From the NCBI GenBank assembly GCA_027475525.1, contig JAMWFC010000132.1:295074-359073 (forward strand): DNA of 64,000 bases, given 5' to 3'. Source of the stretch: Macrolepiota albuminosa (Eukaryota; Basidiomycota; Agaricomycetes; Agaricales; Agaricaceae). Each line of letters begins with the position of its first letter. The stretch's first letter is position 1. Below the pieces are notes generated by a model. It did no database searches. It was not told the DNA's origin and was given only the letters and a program-made list of their open reading frames with translations. This document shows positions 9,440 through 19,566 of this stretch, in pieces. The position numbers and the translations under genes were made by a program.

Positions 9440-12400
9440 GTGCCCCAAATGACAGGTCATGGGACATGCCACCTGGACCTTCGAAGGGGAAGACGCCACC
9501 TACGAGTATTCGGAAAACGACCCGGCGATTTAGACCCGGAAGACACCCTAAATCGTGGAATCGACCCCGACGTCTTCTCCGCCCTGGTCTCACATCTTCG
9601 CTCTACGACACTCGTACAGGACACCCTCACGGCTTATCTACCCTCCCACTCTTCGCACTCCCTCCTCCTCAAAACCCGCCTCACCCCCTCCGGAACTCCC
9701 CTCAGCACCCTCGTCGACAGCGGCGCCACCGACAACTTCATCGACGAAGCATGGTCTACCCTCGCCCCGGAACCCGCCCAGCGACTCCCGGTCCCGGTAC
9801 GGCTCTGCCTCTTCGACGGAGACGCCTCTACGGCGGGGGACATCACTCATTTTGTGCGTATGCCCGTTACCTTCGCCAACGGACAGACTCACACCCTCCG
9901 GATGTTGATAACCAAACTCCACCCTTCCGCACCCCTGGTCCTAGGGCTCCCGTGGCTCCGAGACACTAACCCCCGCATCGATTGGCGGCACCTCACCCTT
10001 CGCCTGACCCGGGACCCGACCCCCGACGACCAGCAACTCCTCTTCGACATCCCCCACTCCCCCAACCCTGCCCCGAAGGACGGGCCTCCACCACCCCCTG
10101 GACTCCAGTCCCGTTCATCCCGATTCTTCGTCATCAATGCCAGGCTGGACGGCGCCCCAGGACCAGTCTCGGCCCTCATCGACAGCGGAGCCACCGGAGT
10201 ATTCATCAGCGACGCTCTCGACCTCCCCCACGACTCCCTCGACCAGCCCCTCCGCCTGCAACGCCTCGACGGCACCCCCTCCTCCTCTGGCCCCATCCAA
10301 AGGTCTCACTCGGGACGCGTGACCCTGGACAACAACTACAAGTTCACTTCCGACTTCCTGGTCACGCGACTTCACGAATCGACCCTGATGGTGCTGGGAC
10401 TGCCCTGGCTGCGCGACACGAACCCCAATATCAATTGGAGGACGCTCACCATGACCTTCCCGGGGCCCGAAGACCACCCCTCGACCGCCGTGCACCTCCG
10501 GGCTCTAGGAAGCGACCCGACGCCCGACACCCCCGGGACGACTGCCGCGCCCCCCACGCATGCACCACCCCCGCCCATCCGAGACCGCAAGGCCCCCGAT
10601 CGACCCCCAAACATTCCTCGGAACAAGTACAAGGGGCCGAACTACCCCTGCCGGTCTCAGACACGCGTCACACCCGCTCCGGCCGATGATTCCGCAACAC
10701 CGATCGACCCGAGCGCACTCGACATTAGGATCATTGGGGCCGCCCCCTTCGCCCGCCTCATGAGGGATGGGACTCCCACGTTTCAGCTGCACACCTTGCC
10801 TTCTCTCCCGGAAGAACACCTACGAGGGGACGCCATTCCCCCGGAACAGAAAACCGAGGAGCAAATCCTCCGAGAAGTAGTTCCCCCGAAGAACACCTAC
10901 GAGGGGACGCCATTCCCCCGGAACAGAAAACCGAGGAGCAAATCCTCCGAGAAGTAGTTCCCCCAGAGTATCACGAGTTCGCTGACATATTCTCCGAAGG
11001 AGACGCCAAGGAGATCCCCCCTCACCGCCCCTATGATCACACCATCGACCTCGAGGAAGGAGCCAACCCCCCTTTCGGCAAGGTCTACAACATGTCGGAG
11101 GTCGAACTCTGGGCTCTCAAGGACTACCTCAACGAAATGCTCGGTAAGGGATTCATCCGACCCTCCGCCTCCGCCGCCGGAGCCCCGGTTCTATTCGCCA
11201 AGAAGAAGGACGGCTCACTCCGACTCTGTGTCGACTACCGGGGACTCAATAAGATCACCAAGAAGAACCGCTACCCGCTCCCGCTCATTGGCGATCTGGT
11301 CGATCGACTCCGCAGTGCCAAGGTTTATACGAAGATCGACCTCCGCTCCGGTTACAACAACGTCCGCATCGCCCTGGGACACGAGTGGAAAACTGCGTTC
11401 CGCACGCGGTATGGTCTGTTTGAGTACCTTGTGATGCCTTTTGGAATGACTAACTCCCCCGCCACGTTCCAATACTTCATGAACGACATCTTCCACGACA
11501 TGAGCGACGTCTTCGTGATCGTCTACCTGGACGACATCCTCATTTATTCCGACTCACCGGAGGATCACCAGAAGCATGTCCGGCAGGTCCTCGAACGCCT
11601 CCGGGAGCACAACCTCCATGCCAAGCCCGAGAAGTGTTCATTCCATACGGAAGAGGTTGAGTATCTTGGCGTCATCGTATCCCCGAACGGCGTTCGCATG
11701 GACCCCCACAAGGTCGAGGCCATCGTCAACTGGCCGCAACCCCGGAACGTGAAGGAAGTACAGTCCTTCCTGGGTTTCGCTAACTTCTACCGGAGGTTTA
11801 TAGACAACTACTCCGGGATCACAAAACCCCTCAACCGGCTCACGCGTAAGGACATCGCCTGGAACTGGGACAGTAAGTGCCAGAGCGTCTTTAACTTGCT
11901 CAAGGAGGCTTTCACAGTCGCCCCGGTACTCCGGCACTACGACCCGGCCCTCCTGATCATCCTGGAATGTGACGCGTCCGACTACGCCATCGCCGGGATT
12001 CTCTCGCAGATGGAACCTGCCGGAGGGGAGCTCCGGCCAGTTGCCTTCTACACCCGGTCCATGATCGACGCCGAACTCAACTACAACATTTACGACAAGG
12101 AACTCCTCGCCATCGTCGAAGCCTTCAAGCAATGGCGGGCCTACCTCGAGGGAGCCCGGCACCGGATCCAGGTCTATTTGGATCATAATAACCTGCAGTA
12201 TTTCACCACGACCAAGCAACTCAGTCGACGGCAGGCCCAATAGTCCGAGATCCTCTCGGAATACAACTTCACGATCCAGTACCGCCCGGGACGACTCGGA
12301 GCTAAACCCGACGCCCTCACCCGTTGACCGGATGTCTATCCCAAGAAGTCGTTCGAGGCGGAACGCAATGCGTTCAATCATCGCGTGGTGATCCCCCCTG

Positions 12401-13853
12401 AACATCTGAATGCCGTACTGATCCTAAACGACGAAGGAACCCTGAACCAGATCCGCCGCGCTCCCCGAGACAAGTACTTCACCGATCACAACCCCCGAAA
12501 CTCTTCCGACGGAACCGACCGGGACCCCGCCTTCTCCTTGTCCCCCGACGAGAAACTCCTCCTTCGGGACGGCCGCATCTACGTCCCGGATCACGCCCGA
12601 CTTCGCTACGACGTCCTCCATCAACACCACGATCACAAGCTCTGGAAACACCCTGGAATACGTAAGACTCTCCAGCTGATCTCCCAGACTTATTTTTGGC
12701 CAGGGTTGAAGAAGGACGTGACCCGCTACATTTGATCATGTGAACCCTGCCTCTGGGCCAAGGTCCCCCAACACCGACCATACGGACTCCTGAAACCCCT
12801 GCCAGTCGGACGACGCCCCTGGTCCTCCATATCCCTGGACCACATCGTCGAACTCCCGGAATCTGAAGGGTTCGATGCCATTCTCGTCGTTGTGTGCAGG
12901 CTAACCAAACAGGGCATCTTCCTACCCTGCCATACCATGGACACCGCCCCGGACTTCGCCCGACTGTTCCTCGAGCACGTCTTCGCCAAACATGGACTCC
13001 CGGACGACATCGTCTCCGACCGTGGCCCTCTCTTCGTGTCCAAGTTTTGGACTTCCCTGTGTAAGGCACTTGAAGTAAAGACTAACCTCTCTACCGCCTA
13101 CCACCCCGAAACCGACGGCCAAACCGAAAGGGTCAATCAGTCTCTCGAGCAGTACCTCCGACTGTACGTCAACTACTTGCAGGACGACTGGCGCGCCGAG
13201 CTCCCCCTGGCCGAGTTCACCTACAACAACACACCGCACTCTGCCACCGGGGTATCCCCCTTCTTCGCCAACAAGGGATACCACCCTCGACTGACACTCT
13301 TGCTCCGGGACATCCCGTCGCACGCCGCCCACGAGGTCGCCCGGGATCTCCAATCCCTTCACGAGTTTCTCCGGGAGACACCCCCGACTGGGCCCCCGGG
13401 ACAAAGGTATGGCTAGATCGGCGACACCTCCGTACCCGCCGGCCCTCCCCAAAACTCGATCACAAGCGTCTCAGCCCGTTCAAAATATTGAAGAAGGTCT
13501 CATCCCACGCCTACAAGATCGAGCTCCCCCCGGGACTAAAAGGTCTGCACCCGGTATTCCACGTCTGCCTCCTGGGACGACACCCCCCGGATCCTTTCCC
13601 CGAACGGCGCCCTGAGCCCCCTCCCCCGGTCGAGGTCAAGGACGAGTACCACTACGAAGTTGAGGACATCCTCGACTCCCGGAACATTTGTGGACGACCC
13701 CACTTCCTCGTACGGTGGAAGGGATATGGCCCGGAAGACGACACCTGAGAACCACGCAAAAACCTCGAAGGCGCCCTCGACAAACTCCGGGACTTTCAAC
13801 AACGGCACCCGGGAAACGACCTCCCCGGGCGCAGGACTCACAGACGGCAGTAG
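9440..13853 (+). pseudogene. pol: pol polyprotein gene (PR-PR-RT-RH-IN-chromodomain), mutated
   Basis: Pol overlaps the end of gag in the -1 frame. Domains in order: two retropepsin-like modules (LVDSGATDNF at about 9710 and ALIDSGATGVF at about 10172, each followed by VLGLPWLRDTNP); RT about 11000-11700 with [30 protein letters not shown] and YLDDILIYS (YLDD 11524-11535); RNase H with [14 protein letters not shown] and [12 protein letters not shown]; integrase with an HHCC zinc site (12620-12750) and catalytic D, D, E (LDHIV, SDRGPLF, VNQSLE); chromodomain 13635-13805 ([15 protein letters not shown]). In-frame stops at 12241 (TAG), 12325 (TGA), 12733 (TGA) and 13746 (TGA) each replace a conserved Trp or Arg through one C:G to T:A change. 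At about 13375 a short deletion plus frameshift removes the stretch before [14 protein letters not shown] 77-bp duplication at 10811 is an artefact. Confidence 0.88.
10811..10964. repeat. 77-bp tandem duplication between protease and RT
   Basis: Two identical adjacent 77-bp copies. Removing one joins the protease frame to the RT frame. Confidence 0.9.
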
Positions 13854-14244
13854 TGGGCGTAACCCCCGCCTCTGGGCTCAGTAGGGATTCAACTTCCATG
13901 TATATTTTCTGCTTTCCCTTTCTAGATCTTACTCTCTTTAGTACTTTCTTCACAGTAACGCCCCGGATTCTGGGCAAGGTACACTTTCTCGTTTTTCCTA
14001 CCACTTTACTTACTTTAGTACTTTCTTCACAGTAACGCCCCGGATTCTGGGCAAGGTACACTTTCTCGTTTTTCCTACCACTTTACTTACATTTTGAGTA
14101 CGACGGCCGAATATATACATTTTCTAGGAGATACATTATAGTTACAGACCAGGAAACCGGCAAACGGCAAGAAAACAGGGACCCCTAGATCTGGGGCCCC
14201 GAGTCACCCTCACCCCCCCCTCCCCTCGGCCAACCCCGGAAATC
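13854..14244. other. Spacer between pol and the antisense gene
   Basis: Convergent 3' ends of pol (+) and the antisense gene (-) meet here. The stretch is T/C-rich, contains a 77-bp duplication at 13936, and has no coding signal. Confidence 0.6.
13936..14089. repeat. 77-bp tandem duplication in the pol/antisense spacer
   Basis: Two identical adjacent 77-bp copies in non-coding DNA of the retrotransposon. Confidence 0.9.
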
Positions 14245-16468
14245 CTACCCCACCCCCTCTGGACCGTGCTCTCGCAACACCTCCTCGGCCAGCTGCTCCC
14301 AAGACAGGAGCTGCTCGCCCTCGTCCAAAATGCGCTCGAACCACGATTCCGGGGCCGGGACGTTCCTCCGGCGGTGCGCGCCCACCAGCCTCCCCAGCAA
14401 ATCTAGACCCCGCTCCACCCTGGGGCTCCCCGCCTCCGACCGTAGCCCCTCTTGGAGAGACGCGAGCGCCGTGGCGGCCTCGTCGAGGAGCAGACGGTGC
14501 TCCCGAGCCCAGCCTGGAAATATTAGTACGACCTAGGCACGAAAGGGGAGACACTCACTCAAGGAGGCCATGCGCCCGATGACCACGTCCCGGCGCAAGG
14601 CCTCGAGGGACCTCGCTCCGGGAGCCCAACCCCCTGCCCCAGCCTGGCCCTCATGGCGTCCAGCTGGGCCTCAGCTCCCCCTCGGGCCACCCTCGCCTCC
14701 TCCAGCTCCCGGAGGGCCATCTCGCGGTCCTCCTCCAGCCTCCTCCGGAGTGCCGCCTCCTCCCTCGCCCCCTCCTCGCGCTCCCCCCGCTCCTGGTTGG
14801 CCTGCTTGAGGCGCTCCTGCAGAGCCCTCACTTCAACGTCCAGCGGTCGCCCAGACAGGGGAGAGAACATCGCCGGGGAGAGGTGCGCTGGGGGAGTCGG
14901 GGGCGGGGTTGCCGCAGGCAGACGCGCCCTCTTAGAAGGCCCCGGGGAGGGACTAGGCGACGCCCGCCTCTTCCCCTTGTCGGGGCGCCCCCCGCGACCC
15001 TTGTGACTGCTGGCCCCGGCCCGGGTCACCCGACGGGTGATCAGGATCACGGGCCGCCCCCGGCCCCCACCCGAACGACCCCTCGACCCCCCGACCCCCC
15101 ACTGGGCGCCTCAGCGGGCGCCGCGGACTCCTCCCCCACCGGCTCCACCCCCTCCCCCACCGGCTCCACCACCCAGTCCCGGTCCTCCACTCCCATCCTC
15201 CGAGTGACCCCAGCCAGCGGCCACCCCCCTCCCCCACCGGCTCCACCACCCAGTCCCGGTCCTCCACTCCCATCCTCCGAGTAACCCCAGCCAGCGGCCA
15301 CCCCTGCTCCCGGGAGACACACCGCGCCCTCCACAGCGCCGATACGGAGCACCGCTCATGGTTCTGGCGGCAGGCCTCGCAAACGGATGTATCGCGGCGG
15401 GACGAGGGGCCCGGAACCTTGAACAGGCAAGGGACCACGCGCCGGGCGCAGTGCAGGCACTGCACCGAGATCAGCACAAAGACCAGGAGGTGAGTGTCAG
15501 GTTCCGCTGAGTCGGGGGCTTTCCGGGAAAGCGACGCCCTTACGATGCGGACTTGATCTACGGATACCCGGGTGTCTGGAACGCCGGGGCTAGGACTCCG
15601 GGGTTCAAGACGAGGACAGGGGTAATCCCGGGAAAGGGGACTAGAGTCCGGGGGTTTTAGGTGGGAGTAGCTGGGGGTAGGAGGGGGTCGAGTCGTGAAC
15701 CGGAGGTTCTAAGACGAGACCAAGTTAGTAACTTAAAGGTCGCGAAGTGCGTACCAAAACTTATAGCACGCGAATACTAAGGCGTGCCGGTCGAAGCGTA
15801 CCAAACGAGGCGTACCAGTCAAACAAGAGGGCANNNNNNNNNNNNNNNNNNNNNNNNNNNNNNNNNNNNNNNNNNNNNNNNNNNNNNNNNNNNNNNNNNN
15901 NNNNNNNNNNNNNNNNNNNNNNNNNNNNNNNNNTGAGAGCCCACTCACCGGTCCGTTGCTCACGCACCAGGCGTGGGCAGGTAAGCCCCGGAGCCTCTCA
16001 AGGGCCTCCTCAAACAACTCTTGCGTCACGCCCTCCCACACAACACGTTGACCCTCCGGGACTTCTGAGACGGCCCCTATCGCCATCCCGGAGCGACGAA
16101 AGCGGGGGGCAGGAAGTCTAGGACGAGGAGGGGGTTGAGGGCGGGGGGGGCGGACAGTCATCCACGCAAAGGTAGGCGCGGGACGACTGGGGCGGGACTC
16201 CGGGAGAACGCTGGGGCCAGCCTTGGGAACAGACTCCGGAAGTCGGCTGGGACCTGCCTCCGGGGCCGGAATGTTGCGTTGTTCTGAAAAGAAAAGGTCA
16301 GTGGGGTAAAGGGGCGGCGTGGGAGTACTCACGTTGCTCGACGAGCGCCGCCACGCGCTCCCGGTCAAGACGAGCCCGGTAACGCGCGTCCCGGGCTTCC
16401 CACGCCATGAGGGGCGCGACCTCGTTCGTTTGCGGGGGCGTCGGGGAATGCGTTGGCGTACGCGACAT
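14245..16468 (-). CDS. Antisense retrotransposon gene: Zn2Cys6-like cluster plus coiled-coil protein
   Basis: Spliced gene opposite to gag-pol. Exon 1 runs 16468-16333 (MSRTPTHSPTPPQTNEVAPL). After a 49-bp intron, exon 2 (16283-15949) is Pro-rich and ends LPAHAWCVSNGP. A 46-bp phase-0 intron follows, now containing an inserted LTR and the N gap. Exon 3 starts at 15459 with CLHCARRVVPC, then CEACRQNHERC. The six cysteines are spaced C-X2-C-X6-C-X15-C-X2-C-X6-C, close to the fungal binuclear zinc cluster (usual linker 5-12). Downstream are a low-complexity linker (77-bp duplication at 15148), a basic stretch (GPSKRARLP), a strong coiled coil (about 14880-14650) and a last exon after a phase-1 intron reading SWAREHRLLLD. 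Stop TAG is at 14247. A one- or two-base shift in a G run near 14640 may be a sequence error. Possible DNA-binding regulator; function inferred only from motifs. Confidence 0.7.
15148..15301. repeat. 77-bp tandem duplication in the antisense gene
   Basis: Two adjacent 77-bp copies differing at one base (CGAGTGACC versus CGAGTAACC). Confidence 0.85.
15490..15494. repeat. Target-site duplication GTGAG of the nested LTR
   Basis: GTGAG precedes the nested LTR. TGAG follows directly after the gap at 15934, consistent with a second GTGAG whose first base is hidden in the N run. Confidence 0.65.
15495..15833 (-). mobile_element. Nested LTR (3' part) of a related element, inverted
   Basis: Starts TGTCAGGTTCCGC, the reverse complement of the LTR end seen at 6495 and 17340. 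It remains alignable with the LTR of the host element for the whole 339 bp, with scattered substitutions and small indels, so it is an older or different subfamily. It lies in the intron just upstream of the cysteine exon of the antisense gene. Because gene sequence resumes immediately after the gap, the hidden part is either the rest of a solo LTR (about 400 bp) or a whole element. Confidence 0.8.
15834..15933. other. Assembly gap (100 N)
   Basis: Exactly 100 N, a conventional placeholder for unknown size. Confidence 0.99.
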
Positions 16469-16583
16469 GGTTGAACTTGACGGTAAAATTTTTTTTCGAT
16501 ACGTGGCAGGTCAGGTGCCAGATCCCACGGTTGACCCCCGGTCCGAACCACCGGCTACGCGCGCCTCGGAGGGTCTCGGTGCT

Positions 16584-16596
16584 GAGGGGGGGGTGA
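16584..16596 (+). other. Polypurine tract
   Basis: GAGGGGGGGGTGA lies directly before the 3' LTR, the expected place for the plus-strand primer of the retrotransposon. Confidence 0.75.
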
Positions 16597-17340
16597 TGTC
16601 ACGACCCCTCCCCTCCGGGCCCACCCCGGGACACCCCCGGAACACCATCCGGGACCCTCCCTCCGACCCCACAGGACACGCCCCGCCATCACGACCGCCG
16701 ACACCGCCATCATGCGCATCAAGGACCGCCATCAGCCGCCACCAGCCCCGATCAACGACCGGATCACGCGGCCCATTTCCGGCTATCACACATCACGCAT
16801 CACAGCTCCCTCCGCGCCAATTGATCGCGCGCCCCACACGCGCGATCCCGGTATACAGCCCCTGCCGCTACTCAATGACCCCCGGAGCCCATCCCAGACA
16901 CCCCGGAACCCCGAGACCGGGTCCCGTAGTACTTATAGCGTAGTTCCTTGTTGTATTCGCCAGTCTTGATATTGCATAACTGTTACTTTGGATATTGCGT
17001 GCCCCTTGCTTGACTGGTACGCCTTGTTTGGTACGCTTTGACTGGCACGCCTTAGTATTCGCGTGCTCTAAGCTTTGGTACGCACTTCGCGACTCTTAAG
17101 TTACTAACTTGGTCTCGTCTTAGAACCTCCGGTTCACGACTCGACCCCCTCTCGAACTTCCCCGTTACCCACCCACCCAAAACCCCCGGACCAAGTCCCC
17201 TCTCCTGGGATTTCCCTGTCCACGTCTTGAACCCCGGAGTCCTAGCCCCGGAGTTCCAGACACCCGAGTATCCGTAGATCAAGTCCGCATCGTAAGGGCG
17301 TCGCTTTCCCGGAAAGCCCCCGATTCAGCGGAACCTGACA
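16597..17340 (+). repeat. 3' LTR (744 bp)
   Basis: Same length and ends as 5752-6495. It is followed by TTTCC (TSD). Its last 94 bp reappear at 49276-49369 directly after the second gap. Confidence 0.95.
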
Positions 17341-17345
17341 TTTCC
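17341..17345. repeat. Target-site duplication TTTCC (right copy)
   Basis: Matches 5747-5751. Confidence 0.85.
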
Positions 17346-19039
17346 CACCCAAAAGGCCGGCTCGCGTCAAGGGGGCGCCACCTGCGAGGCCTGCCGACAC
17401 AAACACTCGGTGTGCTCGTACTGGATGCTGTGGGCTGCCGCCCTGGTTTCACGTGAGAACGGGTGGCCCTTTGGGTGGACCTATCAAATTCTGGGAGGAT
17501 GGGGCGGAGTGGAGAGTGTTCGTGATGAGGATGCATCGGAGGAGGAGGTCTGGTCGGAGTGGGAAGGTTTGGGGGGAGAGGGTGGCGACGACAGGAGTGA
17601 GGGACCAGACAGGGAGCTGCAGGCAGAGGGGGAGCTCATCGGCCCTACAGCCGATGAAGCAGTGATGGAGACGGTGACGGTGGGGGTCAAGTTGATGGGC
17701 ATAGGGGAGGGTATGGGGAAGGCCACGAGGTCGTTGGAGGGGGATGCGGGACCGTTGGCCGTGGCGCTGGGGAAGCGGCGCATGACTATGGAGGACGTAG
17801 AGGAAGGGAGCACTCCCTCCAAGTGCCAGCAGGTGAGCGCGCTCCCGCTACCCCTGGGTGGGTCGCTAATCTTCACCCAGGTCTTCTTGCCCTCGACAGG
17901 TCGTCCAGATGAGGCCGCCACCCTGCGATTGAGGAATGCGGAGTTGGAAGCGACGGTCGCAAGGCTGCAGCAAGACAGGACTTGGCAAGCCGACCAGTAC
18001 CGTGCAATACTGAAGACCATTCAGCAGGACCAGGAGGAGGCGCGGGTCGCATGCAACGCCTCCCTACACGCGCAGGTTGTGGTGCGGGAGATGGAGGAGG
18101 AGATCGGGGATTTGAGGAGACGTTTGGAGGGGGTTGACGGGCCCATCCGCCGCTACCTGATGGAGAGGCGAATCGGCCAGCTCCAAGAGGTGGTGGACTG
18201 GGGTGTGCAGTGGGACAAGGGCGAGGGTACCACGACGGATGGGGGGATTAGGCGAGTGGAGCTGGGGGTTCAGGCACAGATAGAGGGGGGGCTCCCTACG
18301 CCAAGATTGTGGAGCGGGCAGTGCACTGCAATGGGGGGGAGGAACCCGAGGAGAGGGAGAGGATGGTAGAGGTGGGGGTGCAGACTCAGGAGGGCGAGGG
18401 GGTGATGCTGCGCGACGCCAGGGTCCAGGCCTTCGTGCAAGAGGAGGAGGGGGACTCGGAGGAGGGAGTTAATGGGCTACAGCGGAGTCTTGGGTTGCCA
18501 CCCCTGAAAACGCTGGATGGGTTGAGGCGGGTGCAGGATGTCGAGCACCAGCGAACCTGGGCTTTTCCTCGTCTGACAGCAACTCGGACATCGGAAATAT
18601 GTGAGTACTGGTTCCCTGGGACCCTCCTTCACCTGACCTTCGAATCGAAGCATGGATACGCAACCACCGAGCCCTACTGGATGGACTGACCGCATCCTGG
18701 GGGTACCTAAGCGACGGTCTGCATCAAGTTCGCCCAGAGTACCGTCTGCCCCCGGAGATTCAGACAGCCCAGCTTGAGATGGAGTCCCTCGAAACCCAGC
18801 ACCGGCACCTGTCATTCTCCCTGGATCGTCCACTGGACCGCATCGCCCGAAAAACTGGGGAGCTGCTGCCAGATGCGACAGCGATCGTGTGTGAGGTTTG
18901 GGGGGACCTTACGAGGGACCTAGGGGATCCAGAGGTGATGGGGCCGCCGGAGGGGTCTGTGGATGTCACCCAGCCCATCGAGGAGGGTTCGGGGTCGGTG
19001 GATGTGCGGGTCGGGATCGTGCCAAGGGGTGTGGAGTAG
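17346..19039 (+). pseudogene. Older chromovirus antisense gene, 3' part
   Basis: Continues the gene cut at 5751. After the Pro-Thr junction it reads CEACRHKHSVCSYWMLW, completing the same C-X2-C-X6-C-X15-C-X2-C-X6-C cluster as in the younger element. An acidic linker (DASEEEVWSEWEGLGGEGG) follows, then a long helical, probably coiled-coil region (LRNAELEATVARLQQD to MEEEIGDLRRRLEG, about 17920-18140). A 50-bp intron (18601-18650, phase 1) precedes a last exon with SWIRNHRALLDGL, matching SWAREHRLLLD in the younger copy, and the frame ends at 19037-19039. One frame change between about 18290 and 18370 could be a small intron or decay. It is interrupted by an 11.6-kb insertion and therefore dead, but otherwise surprisingly open. 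Confidence 0.7.
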
Positions 19040-19225
19040 GTCAGGGGTTGAGGACGAGCGGAACGGGAGGGGGGCAATCGACTTAGGGATAGTCGGGGAT
19101 GGTCAGTGGAAGGGAGGGTTAGGGGGTAAACCGAAGAGTCAGGGGGGGAGGGGGGGGCTCATTTATGTATATAGTGTATAGTAGAAAATGTATATACTAG
19201 TGAGTCGGAGAAGGGGTATGAAGTG

Positions 19226-19356
19226 GAAGTATCAGTCAACAAAAGTAGGGGGTAGTGTCGATCAAGGGGAAGTATCAGTAAACGATAAGTAGGGGGTAGT
19301 GTCGATTTAGGGGAAGTATCAGTAAACGGTAAGTAGAGGATAATGTTGATTTTGTC
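19226..19356. repeat. Three tandem copies of a 43-44-bp repeat
   Basis: GAAGTATCAGT...GTAGTGTCGAT units start at 19226, 19269 and 19313 in the spacer between the older antisense gene and the older chromodomain. Confidence 0.75.
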
Positions 19357-19361
19357 ATTCC

Positions 19362-19389
19362 TATTATTATTATTATTATTATTATTATT
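19362..19389. repeat. (TAT)n microsatellite
   Basis: An uninterrupted trinucleotide run of about nine units. Confidence 0.9.
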
Positions 19390-19566
19390 GAGGTGTCCAC
19401 GGGCTGCAGGAGCAATGGGGGACAGTGAGAGGAATGGAAAGAAGAAAGGAAAAAGACAAAAAAAGAAAATGGGAAGAAGAAACGGAAACAACAGGGCGGA
19501 GAGAGGGGAGGCATACCAGGAGAACCATTATGTCGTGCGGGGGTCCTGGAGCTTGCCAAGGAAGAG

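Larger units (their letters stand above)
6529..9452 (+). pseudogene. gag: gag polyprotein gene, interrupted
   Basis: Encodes the retrotransposon capsid precursor. The ATG at 6529 begins a Pro/Tyr-rich N-terminal region, then a charged segment (EEYERQRDKVLRSLRILP), a long Pro-rich linker, a capsid core around 8550-8970 (FAASYLQGIAFDHYTALIQF, then RRALPQRIKDVL) and a zinc knuckle CILCGEKDHFISEC (C-X2-C-X4-H-X4-C) at about 9400-9445. The apparent frame changes match 77-bp duplications at 6648, 6810, 7079 and an imperfect one at 8087; collapsing them gives one continuous frame. A TGA at 8967 within the capsid is best explained as CGA to TGA. The stop at 9450 may be another, because family-like residues continue for about 27 codons. 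The 645-codon frame from 7216 is a composite that leaves the true gag frame near 8100. Confidence 0.8.
5752..17340 (+). mobile_element. Ty3/Gypsy chromovirus with antisense accessory gene
   Basis: Complete LTR retrotransposon: 744-bp LTRs starting TGTCA and ending TGACA, a gag-pol region on the plus strand, a 3' polypurine tract and a 5-bp TSD (TTTCC). Pol order is protease, RT, RNase H, integrase, chromodomain, which defines the chromovirus branch of Ty3/Gypsy. The LTRs differ at about four positions, so insertion is recent. Even so, gag and pol carry several stop codons and one deletion, so the copy is probably inactive or was copied by another element's enzymes. Between pol and the 3' LTR lies a gene on the minus strand (14245-16468), itself split by a related LTR and a 100-N gap. 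The true length is therefore unknown. Several 77-bp duplications inside are probably assembly errors. I could not identify a tRNA primer-binding site after 6495. Confidence 0.92.

Noticed and set aside
15733..16551. Minus-strand frame crossing the N gap
   Set aside because: It reads through 100 N and through the first intron; only its exon part belongs to the antisense gene.
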